In this document: piece after piece, positions 34,922 through 46,165 of the stretch | Layout of the letters: each line of letters begins with the position of its first letter | Numbering within the stretch: position 1 is the first letter of the stretch | Origin: Diphasiastrum complanatum | Lineage: Eukaryota > Streptophyta > Lycopodiopsida > Lycopodiales > Lycopodiaceae | Reading direction: 5' to 3' | DNA: 64,000 nt | NCBI GenBank assembly: GCA_029204225.1 | Contig: CM055109.1 | Coordinates: 40,347,791-40,411,790 of the forward strand | Position numbers and translations under genes: made by a program | The notes under the pieces: model-generated | The model's database searches: none | What the model saw: only the letters and a program-made list of their open reading frames with translations | Told to the model about the DNA's origin: nothing

Positions 34922-35783
34922 ATGGCAACCTCAATTGGAGTCATGTTGGAAGCCAATGATAGGCTTACCTCAAGTAACTATTCATTATGGAAAGTGAGGA
35001 TGGAGTCACTTCTTGAGATGAATGATGTTCTGGATATTGTTGTAGGTTTGGAGGAGAGACCAGCAACACAACAAGATCAATTGAGGTATGACAAGAGGGC
35101 CAAGAAGGCTCTACACATGATAAAGATGAATGTTACCAATGAACTTCTCAAGGAAGTTGGTAAGTGCACATCATCTTTGGAAGCTTGGAATTCATTGAAG
35201 AAGCTTTATGAATCCAAGTCTACTTCTAGAGTGTTGACTCTAAGAAGGCAAATATTTTCTTGTTTGCAAAAGAATGAAGAAAGTCCAAGTACTTTTGTTT
35301 TGAGAATGAAAGCATTGAATGATGAGTTAGCTTGCATAGATGAAAGCATTAAGGAAAGAGAGCTTATTCAAGTGATTCTTAATGGCTTGTTAGATTCTCA
35401 TGCTAACATTGTTCAAAGTATTGCTATTCAAAAGAATTTTCCAAGTTTTGATGGATCTTCAAGAGATCTTGATCAATGAGGAATATAGGCTTCAAGCAAG
35501 AGGTGGATCTACATCGACACTTCAAGAGGATGCTATGTTCACAAAGGGCAAATTCAAGGGCAAAACCAAAAGCAAGTGGTCTAAAGGGCAAGATCAAGTG
35601 GATGCTTCTTCAAGTGGCAAAAAGAAGGATAGATCAAAGCTCAAGTGCTTCTATTGTGGCATCAAAGGACACATTGCAAGTGAGTGCTACAGAAGAAAAG
35701 AGATCAAGGAGACAAGCAAGGTAATCTTACTCTTGATGAGGATGGTTTGGATGTGCAAGATGCAAATGATGATGCTTTTGTGA
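34922..35783 (+). pseudogene. Copia-1 gag with zinc knuckle
   Basis: ATG at 34922 opens MATSIGVMLEANDRLTSSNY (DUF4219-type start) and SLWKVRMESLLEMNDV, followed by the UBN2 gag core ending near 35479. A frameshift around 35470 moves to the frame carrying CFYCGIKGHIASEC (35668-35709), a CX2CX4HX4C knuckle. A second frameshift leads into the protease frame. The protein would coat RNA in the virus-like particle. Confidence 0.88.
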
Positions 35784-37400
35784 TGTCTTCATGTATGCTT
35801 GATAATGATGAAGATCTAGATCCTTGGTGGATTGATAGTGGAGCAAGTTCACACATGACCTTTCACAAAGAGTACTTCACTTCTTTGTTGGCATATGGAG
35901 ATGACAAGAGGGTGATCTACACGGCCAATGATGGTGAGTGTGCAATCAAAGGGATTGGCACAATTCCTATTTCTCTCTCTACAAATAGGAATGTTCATTT
36001 GGAGGATGTCTTGTTTATTCCATCTATTACCAAGAATTTGCTTAGTGTGAGTCAAATGCTAAGTAAGGGCCTCAAGGTGGAGTTTGATGGAGATGCTTGT
36101 TTGATCAAAAGGAAGGATGTCTTGATTGGAAAAGGTAAAAGGCAAGGGAAGTTGTTCAAACTTGATGCTTGTGTTATTGCTAACCAAGTTGGATGTGTTG
36201 CAAGGGAGCAAATTTCTATTCAAGAGGTTTGGCACAAAGGATGGAACACCTCAGCTTCAAGTCATTGAGGTAATGGCAAGGAAGAAGGTTGTGATTAGTC
36301 TTCCAAGTTCGTTAAGTAATGACAAGCATGTTTGTGAGTCTTGTGCTTTGTCTAAGTCATATAGACTACCTTATACTAGATCTATTTCTAGATCTACAAA
36401 GCTTTTTCAACTTGTACATTCGGATATTCATGGATTTACTACAATTAGCAATAGTGGAGCTAAGATGTATGTAACATTCATTGATGATTTTAGTAGATTT
36501 TGTTGGATCTATCTACTAAAGAGCAAGGATGAAGTGTATGATGTCTTTGTCAAGTTCAAGAATGTAAGGGAAAACCAATTTTCCACAAAGATCAAGTGCT
36601 TGAGAGGTGACAATGGTGGTGAGTACATATCTAACAAGTTCAAGGCCTTTTGTGATGAGCATGGGATCAAGAGGGAGTATACAACATCAAGGACCCCATA
36701 ACAAAATGGAGTGGCTGAAAGGAAGAATAGAATTTTATGTGAAAGTGCTAAAGCTATGAGGTTAAGTGCTAATCTTGACAAACCATTTTGGGATCAAGCT
36801 TTGTTGTGTGCCAATTTCTTGTGCAATAGGTGGCCGAGTGCTATTTTGGATGGAAGGACACCTTTTGAGATGCTATTCAAGAGGAGGCCGAGTGTCAACT
36901 TTCTAAGAACCTTTGGATGCACATGCTATGTCAACATTACTCTTGATGATAGGACCAAGGAGGATCCATCTTCAAGAAGAGGTATTTTTGTTGGATATAG
37001 TGAGGTGAGTAAAGCCTACAAGGTTTACATTCCTTCTATTAACAAAGTGATTGTTGGTAGAGATGTCATTTTTGATGAGGGAAACATTCCAAAGGTGTCT
37101 TCAAGCATGATTTATGGTAAAGTAGATGGTTCTAACATTCTTGATGTTGATGAGAAGGATCCTACTTTGGATGGTGGTGATGATGGACCTTCATCAAGTC
37201 AAAAGCCAAGGAGAACATCAAGAGAAAGACAAGTACCTTCAAGGCTCACATATGATCAAAAGGGTAAGCAAGTAGTTTCTAGAAATTATGTTGCTTTCCT
37301 AACTTCTTTGGATGATCCTACAAATGTAGATCAAGCAAGGAAATAAGAGGAGTGGATCCAAGCAATGGATCTTGAGTATCAATCTCTTATGAAGAATAGA
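35684..37400 (+). pseudogene. Copia-1 protease and integrase, ending at the first residues of RT
   Basis: The protease active site is WWIDSGASSHM (near 35826). GAG-pre-integrase text and a CESCALSKSYRLPY finger follow. The integrase core has LVHSDIHGFTTI, CLRGDNGGEY and NGVAERKNRILCESAK. A TAA lies just before QNGVAERKN (about 36700), and another TAA at 37344 separates integrase from EEWIQAMDLEYQSLMKN, the conserved start of copia RT, which stops at 37400. Confidence 0.88.
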
Positions 37401-38467
37401 ACATCTTTTGGAAGATCTTCTTGTGTACATGGAGCTATGCAAGTGGATGGATGTTATCTTGCTGTAAAATCAAGTAATGGATCTGGAAAACAAAGTTTGT
37501 TCAATGACTTTGATGATCAAGTTGAAGATCAAGAGGTTGATCTCAAAGCGTTTCAACTAGTCAAAAGGGAAGTTGGCAATTTGGAACTAGTCAAAAGCAT
37601 CAAAGGAGAGGTAATTGGCAAGGGTGTTATGGATCAATTTTTGCAGCATATTGAAGACTCAAGTAAGGTCAAAGAAGCAGCAAGTAAGTGTTGTTCAAGT
37701 TTACTTTACTTGTTCTATCTCATGTTTGAGCAATTTCATGTGGATGTGTGCAAATTGTGAAGATATGGTAAAACTAGCTACATTGGTGAGCATTGTTTTG
37801 ATGTTGGATTTGTACTAGCATTCTTGGCTGATTTTGCTGATAGAAATGAAGCTATTGGAGGTTCATTATGTCACTCATCCATGGCTAAGTTCTCAAGTGT
37901 TGAGCTACTTGGTGCCAATACTTGGAGATTGTCAATTTTTGGTGAATTCATGGTCATTTTCTTGTGTCAAGTAGATCTTGAAGATGGACTAGTGCAAACT
38001 ACTTGGTTTATGGAGTCATGTGGTGCCGGATTTGCATCATTAATGTACTCACCTACTCATGGATTTCCAAGGTTTGATGGTTTCTTGTGGCAAGATGAAG
38101 ATGGAGGCTCATTCATGGAGTGTCATGGTGGATACAAGGCAACAAAGGACAAAGAAGGAGGAGACATGCAAGCAAAAGTTGATCACTCACATTTATTGTT
38201 TGTTTGCTGTATTTTTCCAGAGAGTTCAGAGTTGGAAGCATGGTGGAATCATCTCACTTACATTCTATTTGATTCTTCATGTTCTAGTCACATTTTTACA
38301 TGTAAAATTGATGTAAGAAATAGTGAAGCATCCCAAGTGGACACTATTCTCTATATCAATTATGGTTGTTTCTATTTTGAGCATTACATGATCATTGAAA
38401 GGAGATCTATTCTTAGGAAGAAGATCATTCTTATGATGGATCAAAGTTCTATTGGCAAAAACTATGC
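37401..38467 (+). other. Non-RT filler in the RT position of copia-1
   Basis: About 1.07 kb with no RT motif in any plus frame: no YVDD-like box, no WVYK.K or YGLKQ.xRAWY. It contains open frames of 131 codons (37365-37760, whose first dozen residues are RT start) and 220 codons (37824-38486). The protein text is unlike any family I know. It is flanked precisely by the RT start (SLMKN) and the RNase H start (HWKLGRQVLRYIIGTRDFG). Likely captured or internally recombined sequence. Confidence 0.7.
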
Positions 38468-38998
38468 TAGGAGCATTGGAAGCTAGGAAGGCAAGTTTTG
38501 AGGTACATCATTGGAACTCGAGATTTTGGCATATTGTATGAGGGATCATCACCTAATCTTTTTGGATTTTCAGATTCGGACTATGCTGGAGATATAATGG
38601 ATAGGAAATCCATTAGTTCCTATTGTATTTTCATAGGTGATGGAGCTATATCATGGATGTCAAAGAAACAAGCCACTATCTCATTGTCATCTAGTGAGGC
38701 CGAGTACAAAGCTCTTACACATTGCACAAAGGAGATGGTATGGATCAAAAGGATGATCAACGATCTTCACTTGCTGGATTTTTTAGAGAGCCCAATCATC
38801 TTTTGTGACAATCAATCAGCCCAAAGAATGGCATCCAATCCTATCTTTCATGCTAGGAGCAAGCATATTGAGATGCAATATCATTTTGTGAGGGAGCGAG
38901 TCATTGCAAAGGAGTTGGAGCTTCAACATGTGTCTTCAAGGGAATGTGTAGCTGATATCTTCACCAAAGTTGGGAAAAGACTTGTTCATGAAGCATAG
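38468..38998 (+). pseudogene. Copia-1 RNase H
   Basis: Runs from LRYIIGTRDFGILYEGSS through GFSDSDYAGDIMDRKSISSY (first Asp), SLSSSEAEYKALTHCTKEMVW (Glu) and FCDNQSAQRMASNPIFHARSKHIE (Asp and His region) to CVADIFTKVGKRL. One frame from 38498 to the stop at 38998 is uninterrupted, so this domain is the best preserved part of the element. Confidence 0.9.
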
Positions 38999-39706
38999 GA
39001 CTTCACTTGGAGTATTATCAAAGTCTATGCTAAAACTAGTTGAAGAGGGAGTGTGAAAGATTCAACTAGTTTCATCACATTTTGCAATATTTCCATATAT
39101 GGCATATTGAGGCCAAAACTTGTTTTAGACTTAGAGGTTGACTTTTCAAAGTTCATTAGTCTAAATTTCATTTGAATAGACACTTTTTGAAAGTGTGGGA
39201 AAGATAGAATACAAGTTTGAGTAGATGCAATTTGAATAAGTTGGATACATTGAATCTAGACCCAAAATTGGTAGGGTTAGCATTTTGGTGGGAAAGCCAA
39301 GTGGCCAAATAGGGTTTGGACCTGCTATAAAAGGATGTAACTCATGGAGAGAGTCATCTTCTCTCTTCTCTATCTCATTTCATGCTTATACATGGTTCTC
39401 TTGGGTTCTACTATCCATTGGTGCACTATCTTGGTGATTGCTTGCAATTCTATGTGTAGAATGATCTATATTTGCTATTTTTAGATCCACACGTGTGAAA
39501 TACAGTATCTTGCTGGTTTTGTATGGACAGCAACAGTACATAATCATTTCATTCAAGTTTGATCAAGTTCTATTAGTGTTTGCATCTCAAATTGTGTGTA
39601 GATGTTGATATTTTGACATTGGTGAAATTGGTAGTGTATTTCTCTTTCTAACCAAAGATCATTCAAGTAGATTGGATCTTAAGGATCTGAAATCTTTCAC
39701 ATTCCT

Positions 39707-40850
39707 AACAGCACTCTAGCAGCCCAAGAATCAAGAAACACCCATTTTTTGATGCTTGGAATGCCCAAAAACAATCAAGAACTAGAATGTAAGAGAATAT
39801 GCAAGATCTACACCACAAATCCAGCCTATTTAGTTTACTTGAATGTTGATTCCTACATTAATCCACAAACAAGAAATGAAATCTAATCCACAACTAAAAA
39901 GCAAGAGAGTAAGCAAGAAATCTAATTAATCCACAACACAAAAGGAAATCAAAACATGCTCATAGGAATTTCACTCAAGAACATTGCCATGAACAAAGAG
40001 CTTTACAATCATCAAGAACTCATGGAAGATCTTCTTTATTCACTCAAGAGAACTTGACAATACATTCAAAGCTCCCTCACAAGAGAGGGGGGGCCCTTAA
40101 ACAAGCAAGTGTGGAGCCCAAGTGGCAATTCCACCAAATTAGAAATTACATGTGAAAATTGCCCTTCCACTAGAGGCCACCAGCAAAAGGTGGCTCACTC
40201 TAAACTATTTAAGGGGGGTCTATGGGATCTAGATTAAACCTCAAAATTTTCCAAAATACGCCACATTAGATCAAACGATTTTATTTTTCCCATATCGCAC
40301 TAGGTACTAAAACACACCATTGATCATCAGATCTTTACAGTCCTAGAATTCTCTTTCCAAAATTACTGATGTCCCATACCATCAGCTTTTCCTTCCAAAA
40401 AATACTTAACCTCCTTATCTTATATTCTAGAGATCCACTGATCTTCTAGTTGTCCTATAATCCACATAGGATATTATCTCTTGTTTCCATACTCATGATA
40501 ATTTCTTTATTTGAATGACTGGCATGCCTATCAGATGGATACCACTAATCCACACCTGATTTTGTGATTTAGACAGAAGAATTAACTTGGTTCAATATTA
40601 TATCCTGATCTTTTTTGGTTAATGAATAAGTTTCAAATCCCCTATTGATGCATCAAATATAGGGACAAGCTTATGTCCTCTAACAGATCCAATGTAATCC
40701 ATGTATCAGACTCTACTTCTAAAATCACAATTGACACCCAAAATTATGGATAACTCAATGGTTACAAAGATATAAACTATGAATTCAACTAAATGAATTT
40801 TATCCAGGAAATAAATAACCAGTATTAAGCAATTATTTACTAGGATTTAC
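39707..40850. other. No recognised gene
   Basis: AT-rich DNA to the right of the copia-1 target site. No domain text, LTR ends or structured repeat was noticed. Confidence 0.4.
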
Positions 40851-41013
40851 CTAAAATCCTAACTGCGAAATACATTTCTTGATTACATTTACTATCTCTG
40901 ATGTCCACTCTTCTTCTTTCCTTAGAATTTTCAGTTCCTCGAGCGTGACACTAATGAATTCACTCTAAACTAAAACTGATAATTCAGTCACTCTATTTTC
41001 ATGCATCTTGTCT
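40851..41013 (-). pseudogene. Short coding-like remnant
   Basis: One frame reads QDKMHENRVTELSVLV, an in-frame TAG, then SEFISVTLEELKILRKEEEW and TSEIVNVIKKCISQLGF before a stop. The Glu/Lys-rich amphipathic text looks like the end of a protein, but no family is recognised. It is cut on its upstream side by the copia-3 LTR at about 41030. Confidence 0.3.
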
Positions 41014-41029
41014 TGTGTTGTATATCATG

Positions 41030-44012
41030 ATTGCTAGCATAGAATATGTTTTGTGATGCGTAGTTGAGTGTCTGGGATCCTGTAAGGGCTTCCGCACAAA
41101 AGAAAATTAAAAGACAGAAAATTGTTCGCGATAAAGAAGACGGAGTGACGACGAACACAAATGAGTCCCACGCACACGCTCTCGTGACATGGTATCAGAG
41201 CCATAGGTTGTCACTACTGATATCCCAGCAGTGATTCTTCCAGACAACATAATATGGCTATGATAATCCAGACCAGAGTAGCAATCGGTCTCGATGGCGC
41301 AAATCACAGAATCTGAAAATTCAAAATCAAAACACTCCTAAAGGGCGAAGGCATCTGATCGGTGACCGAGCTTTCAGAGGTGCAGCCTCCAGAGGGAGAC
41401 CCGAGGAGAGCTGAAGAGATCAGAAAGGATGAGCGTGCAATGGCGATCATCGCTTTGTCCATAGATGAAGATCTACTGATGCAGATTGAAGACTGCGAAA
41501 GTAGCCATGTAGTGTGGAAAAGATTAAAGCAGAAGGATGAAGTGAGGACTGCAGCTTTAGTCATGTACCTTCACAATCAGCTGCAATCCATACGGTGGGA
41601 TGGCAACCAGTTGAATCAGCACGTTGAGAAGATCAGAACGATCTTTGCTCAACTCGCAGCATTAGGACAAGAGCACCAGGTCCCAACACCACAACAACTG
41701 ATGTACTTCATGAAATCTCTACCGACGTCCTATCAGCCGCTGAGAATGCTCATACTGAGTCTACCAGATATGACATTCGACAAAGCAGTCAGTCTTGTCG
41801 TTGATGAGAGATTGATGAGAGACGAAGGAGAGGGAAGCAGTGATTAAGAGAAGGCTCTCTTCACAAAAGACAAGAAGAAGAATAAAAACAAGCCAAGATT
41901 CGAGAAGACGAAGTGCAGCCTCAGAGGGAGATCCGTGAAGAGCTGTTGAATCAGCTCTCAGAGGTGCAGCCTCCAGAGGGAGATCCGTGAAGAGCTAAAG
42001 GGATCAGAAAGGATGAGCGTGCAATGACGATCATCGTTTCGTCCATAAATGAAGATCTACTCATGCAGATTGAAGACTGCGAAAGCAGCCATGCAGCATG
42101 CGAAAGATTAAAGCAAAAGTATGAAGTGAGGACTGCAGCTTCAGTCATGCACCTTTACAATTAGCTGCAATCAATAAGGTGGGATGACAACCAGTTGGAT
42201 CAGCACGTTGAGAAGATCAGAACGATCTTTGCTCAACTCGCGGCATCAGGATAGGAGCACCAGGTCCCAGCACGACAACAGCTGATGTACTTCATGAAAT
42301 CTCTACCGACGTCCTATCAGCCGCTGAGAATGCTCATACTGAGTCTACCAAATATGACATTTGACAAAGCAGTCAGTCTTGTCACTGATGAGAGACTGAT
42401 GAGAGACGAAGGAGAGGAAAGTAGTGATCAAGAGAAGGCTCTCTTCACAAAAGACAAGAAGAAGAACAAAAATAAGCCAAGATTCGAGAAGACGAAGTCC
42501 TCGAATCAACAATCTTCTTCCTGCGATCACTGCCACAAACCAGGCCATACAACCAACAAATGCTGGTTCAATCCAGCAATACCTTGCATGCACTGCAAGA
42601 AGAAAGAGCATTCTACATACGACTGCAGATGCAACCCAAAAAGAAAAAACAAAGCTGAAAAAGCAAACGTTGTAGAATCTTCCAAAAATGCAAAAAGAGG
42701 AGATGAAGCTTTCACGATACTCGACGAAGCTTTGACAAGCTACTCTGAACATAACTACGATGTGGTCATCGATTCAGGAGCAACATCTCACATAACCTGC
42801 AACAAGAAGATCTTGATCAACTTTCGCGAACTAAAAAATGACAGAGCGATGATTCTAGGCGATGGAAACAGACATGATGTCAAAGGCATCGGCTCTCTAC
42901 AACTACGAACACTGTCAGATCAAGCAGAGCTGCCAGGAGCACTCTGTGTGCCCTCACTCAGAAAAGATTTGCTATCTGCCTCCAAGATGGCAGATCTAGG
43001 CATTCTAATTTTGTTCAACGGCAACACTTGCCGTATGATTGAGAAGACGACAAACAAGTTGCTGATGGTTGGATGCAGAGAAGGAAACCTCTACCAGGCC
43101 AAAATAATCAGCAACTCTGAGAGCATATTAAATGCTTCAGAAAATGAAGATCAGCTCTGGCATAGGAGATTGTATCATTTGAACATGCGGAGCCTGTACG
43201 ACATGAGCACAAAGAACATTGTCACATGTCTCAAAATATCAAGGTCGAGGTTGAGTTTTGCGAAGCTTATCAGAAAGGCAAGCAACATTGGAATCCATTT
43301 ACACAAGAAGAAAGAAGAGCCAAGGAAGTTCTTGAGCTTGTCCACTCTGATGTGTGTGGACCGATGAAAACAGATTCTCTCTTAGGTTTGAAATATTTTC
43401 TAACGTTCATAGATGATTACAGTCGAATGACCATGATCTACTACTTGAAGAAAAAATCCGAAGTATTTGATTCTTTGAAGAAGTTCGTGGCATTCGTAGA
43501 GCGACACACCTCAAAAAGGATACAAATCCTCGATCTGACAATGGAGGTATATACAAAAGCACAGAATTCTCAAGATTTTGCGAAGAACAGAGGATTGAAC
43601 ACCAATTCACTCCAGCATACACACCAGAATACAACAGTGTGGCAGAAAGAAAAAACAGAACGCTAGTCAAAGGAGCTAGATGCATGATGGCACAAGCTCA
43701 ATTGCCAGGCCAATTCTGGGCCGAAGCAATAGCTGCAGCAGTACATCTGCAGAACAGATCAACAACGACAGTGTTGGAAAACAAAACACCGTACGAGATG
43801 TGGACAGACAGAAATCCTGATTTGTCATACGCAAGAGTGTTTGGATGTGCAGCATACAAGCACATTCCAAAGGAAAAGAGAAGCAAGATCGATGACAAAT
43901 CCGAACAAACAATCATGGTCGGCTACTCGAACGGAACACGTGTGTACAAACTCTATGATCCAACCACGAAGAATGTTGTTTTGAGCAGAGATGTGAAGTT
44001 CGATGAGTCATT
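41030..44012 (+). mobile_element. Truncated Ty1/copia element (copia-3, same family as copia-2)
   Basis: The last 160 bp of a 5' LTR (41030-41190) end GTGACA, followed by the PBS TGGTATCAGAGCC. Gag, zinc knuckles, protease and integrase follow and the element stops abruptly after KFDES near 44012. RT, RNase H and the 3' LTR are missing. Protein text is very similar to copia-2, on the opposite strand. Gag is partly duplicated in tandem (offset 584 bp). Confidence 0.9.
41253..42300 (+). pseudogene. Copia-3 gag with tandem duplication
   Basis: Gag text IWSVTELSEVQPPEGDPRRA-like through LPTSYQPLRMLILSLPD occurs twice. The first copy ends with an in-frame TAA near 41845, and the second starts near 41950. 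The phrase GTGCAGCCTCCAGAGGGAGA recurs with an offset of 584 bp, and a shorter third piece (about 41911-41950) sits at the join. The second copy carries extra stops (near 42160 and 42255). Confidence 0.85.
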
Positions 44013-44031
44013 TGAGAAAGCTACTGATTGA
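42285..44031 (+). pseudogene. Copia-3 zinc knuckles, protease, integrase (truncated)
   Basis: Starting in the second gag repeat, the frame has CDHCHKPGHTTNKC and CMHCKKKEHSTYDC knuckles and then an intact-looking protease site VIDSGATSHITC. GAG-pre-integrase (LWHRRLYHLNMRSL) is followed by frameshifts near 43240 and 43530. These destroy the second catalytic Asp region but keep LVHSDVCGPMKTDS and YNSVAERKNRTL. The last copia residues are VVLSRDVKFDES; the final FEKATD belongs to the flanking DNA. Confidence 0.88.
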
Positions 44032-44309
44032 ATATTTAATGTATTTCGGCGCAGGTACAGATTCTAGGGTCAAAGCTAATGATGATTCGTTGAATCTAGT
44101 GATAGACTAATTAATGTATTCTGTCGTAGGTACAAATTTGTCTCACTCTGATTAGTGGATAGATATAGGCTGTGTTTCTCAATTCGTTATTTGACAAATG
44201 TATGGCTGTGATCAACAAGAATTGGCTTTAAATATGGGCACTACTTGCCATATTTCGATTCCGTGGTCTTTTATTCTGAACTTACTAGTCTTTTTGTTTT
44301 CTTTCTATC

Positions 44310-44485
44310 TCGCGATATCGAATCGACGTGCACCTTCCCAAATTGTGCATGGTAGAATTCATTCAAGCGCGTTGAATCGATATCAGCCACATCTCACATG
44401 TGCTCATGGCAAATTTCAATCTCGTCCTAACGATATCAGATCAACGCGCACACTCTTGTTCATTCCTCTATCGATATCATTCTTT
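44310..44485. repeat. Cluster of GATATC-centred degenerate repeats
   Basis: GATATC occurs at 44314, 44379, 44432 and 44473, in contexts such as CGATATCAGATCAACGCGCAC and CGCGTTGAATCGATATCAG. The spacing shrinks (65, 53, 41 bp). It lies immediately upstream of the ATG at 44512. It may be a protein-binding array or a subterminal repeat region of a transposon. Confidence 0.5.
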
Positions 44486-44511
44486 CACGTTGAACCAATA
44501 TCAGGTTCAAT

Positions 44512-46042
44512 ATGGCTAGTTCCTCCATGTCCTCATATAACAAACTTCTGGATTTTTTTAATGCCAGTGACATTCCATCTGAGAAATTAGAGTATTTTGC
44601 TAGTATTTTGTTTGCTCCCTTCGATATCGATAAGCTACTTTATGAGAATCGTTATAATTTAGTTTTCTATCTTGATAATTTTTCTCAGGTTATTATTAAT
44701 ACTCATGTTTTGGATATAAATAGTTTTTGTTTCGTTCATTTTCAGGACCTTGTGCATTCCCAACCATCCTCTAAGCATAAACACAATAGAAAGTACTCTA
44801 ACCTACATGACCATTTCAAAAAATATATATATTGTATTAATCCACAAAAGAATATGTCGCCTTCTTATCAAAGGAATGGCATTTGTCTTTTACATATTTG
44901 TTGAAATTCCAAATGATGAGCCTGTTGAATCTTCAACTGTTCCATTGATCGAAACATCTGCACCTGCTCCAGTTGATATAGATGATGCAGATACTGATAT
45001 AGGGGTTGAAGCTGAAACATCTATGGCTTCAAATTATCAAAAAACTCTCTCTCGTTCTATAATCATCTCTGATTCTCTTCTATCTGCCTCTCCTGTTAAT
45101 CAATTAACTCTACTCGATGTTCCCTTATATTTTATAAATAATAAAAGTTATATTCCATTTAATGATATAAAAGATGTTTTGAATTTGAGAGAGGATGAAA
45201 TCCTCTCAATTTTTGCTCTGAATTTATCTGAATTTTTTGACATTATTGATTACTCATATGATGACCTTGAAAGTGAGATACATTATGATAAAGATGGCAA
45301 TTGGAAATCTGGCAATGAGGCCTTGGAGGCCATGATTGAAAAATCTAAAGCCTATGAAAAAACTTTGCCTACAGAGGAGGAATTTTTGGAATTCCCAAAA
45401 AAAAATCCTCTAAGGCCTAGATATATCCCCTCCAGAAATGTAGAGGCCATTGGAGGACATGACATTAGTAGAGCAAACGTCATTGATTACGATGATTATG
45501 ATATGGTACGTAGATATTATATTGGTATTGATATTGTTCAGTTTTCTTATTGAGTTTGCAGTGTAATGTATAATTCTAAATTTATTTTCTTTTCTCATTT
45601 ATAAGATGCTATTGAAATAGATGCCTTTGGTATGAGACATGGAGGCGTCCGTGGTGTATCAGCCGGGAGAAAAGATGTGTCTCTATCTCATTATTTGAAA
45701 CACTTTCAAAATAATGACATTTGTGTGTATCATTCATCTATTAATCCATATGCAACCACTGTCATTATGGCCATCAAATCATTATCATTTTGTTTAGGAG
45801 GCCATAAGTACGCAAGAGGAACATATAAAATAATTTTTGTGAAAAGAGATTTGGCTATTAAGATATTGGGTTATACTCCCAATGAGACTACAAAAAGATC
45901 ATCTACAATGGCCCTTTATTCGGGTTACATTGATATGAGAAAGAGGAAAAATTTAGAATTTTTGGATCCATATGAAAGGAGATTATTCCTTCATGACAAT
46001 ACCATCCGTCTGAATCTTGAAGAGGATGATGATGATAATTAA
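44512..46042 (+). CDS. Unrecognised plus-strand gene with probable introns, acidic C-terminus
   Basis: ATG at 44512 opens MASSSMSSYNKLLDFFNASD and IPSEKLEYFASILFAPFDID. An intron probably lies between about 44800 and 44880, where the frame moves to one containing IPNDEPVESSTVPLIETS and a long acidic stretch to DYDDYDM. A second intron of about 79 bp (45527-45605) would join RRYYI to DAIEIDAFGMRHGG in phase. The last exon has SLSHYLKHFQ, SINPYATTVIMAIKSL, YKIIFVKRDLAIKILGYTPN and ends LNLEEDDDDN. No domain is recognised. It is convergent with the gene at 46166-48360, ends 124 bp from it, and may be its partner in a transposon. Intron placement is inference. Confidence 0.5.
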
Positions 46043-46165
46043 ATAATTTTCTATAATAGATTTTTGATATATTACAAAAATCTCTTTTTTGTTATGAATT
46101 TGAATGTCTTTCGAAATATCGTAATACTTGGCAAGTTTTTAGCTTGATATCTAGATTGTGCATTT

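Larger units (their letters stand above)
33672..39701 (+). mobile_element. Complete-ended Ty1/copia element (copia-1) lacking reverse transcriptase
   Basis: LTRs at 33672-34321 and 39052-39701 are both 650 bp, start TGTGAAAGATTCAAC and end ATCTTTCACA. By-eye comparison finds roughly 16 differences, about 97-98% identity. The direct repeat TTCCT flanks both sides (33667-33671, 39702-39706). The PBS TGGTAACAGAGC follows the 5' LTR and the polypurine tract GAAGAGGGAG precedes the 3' LTR. Gag, protease, integrase and RNase H are recognisable, but the reverse-transcriptase interval holds unrelated sequence. Mobilisation would need enzymes from another element. Each LTR has a TATA box (TATAAAAGG, 33946-33954 in the 5' copy). 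Confidence 0.93.

Noticed and set aside
42345-42752. Minus-strand frame of 135 codons opposite copia-3 gag, and a similar plus frame at 31640-31906
   Set aside because: Both are antisense readings of the same gag zinc-knuckle region in two copies of one family.
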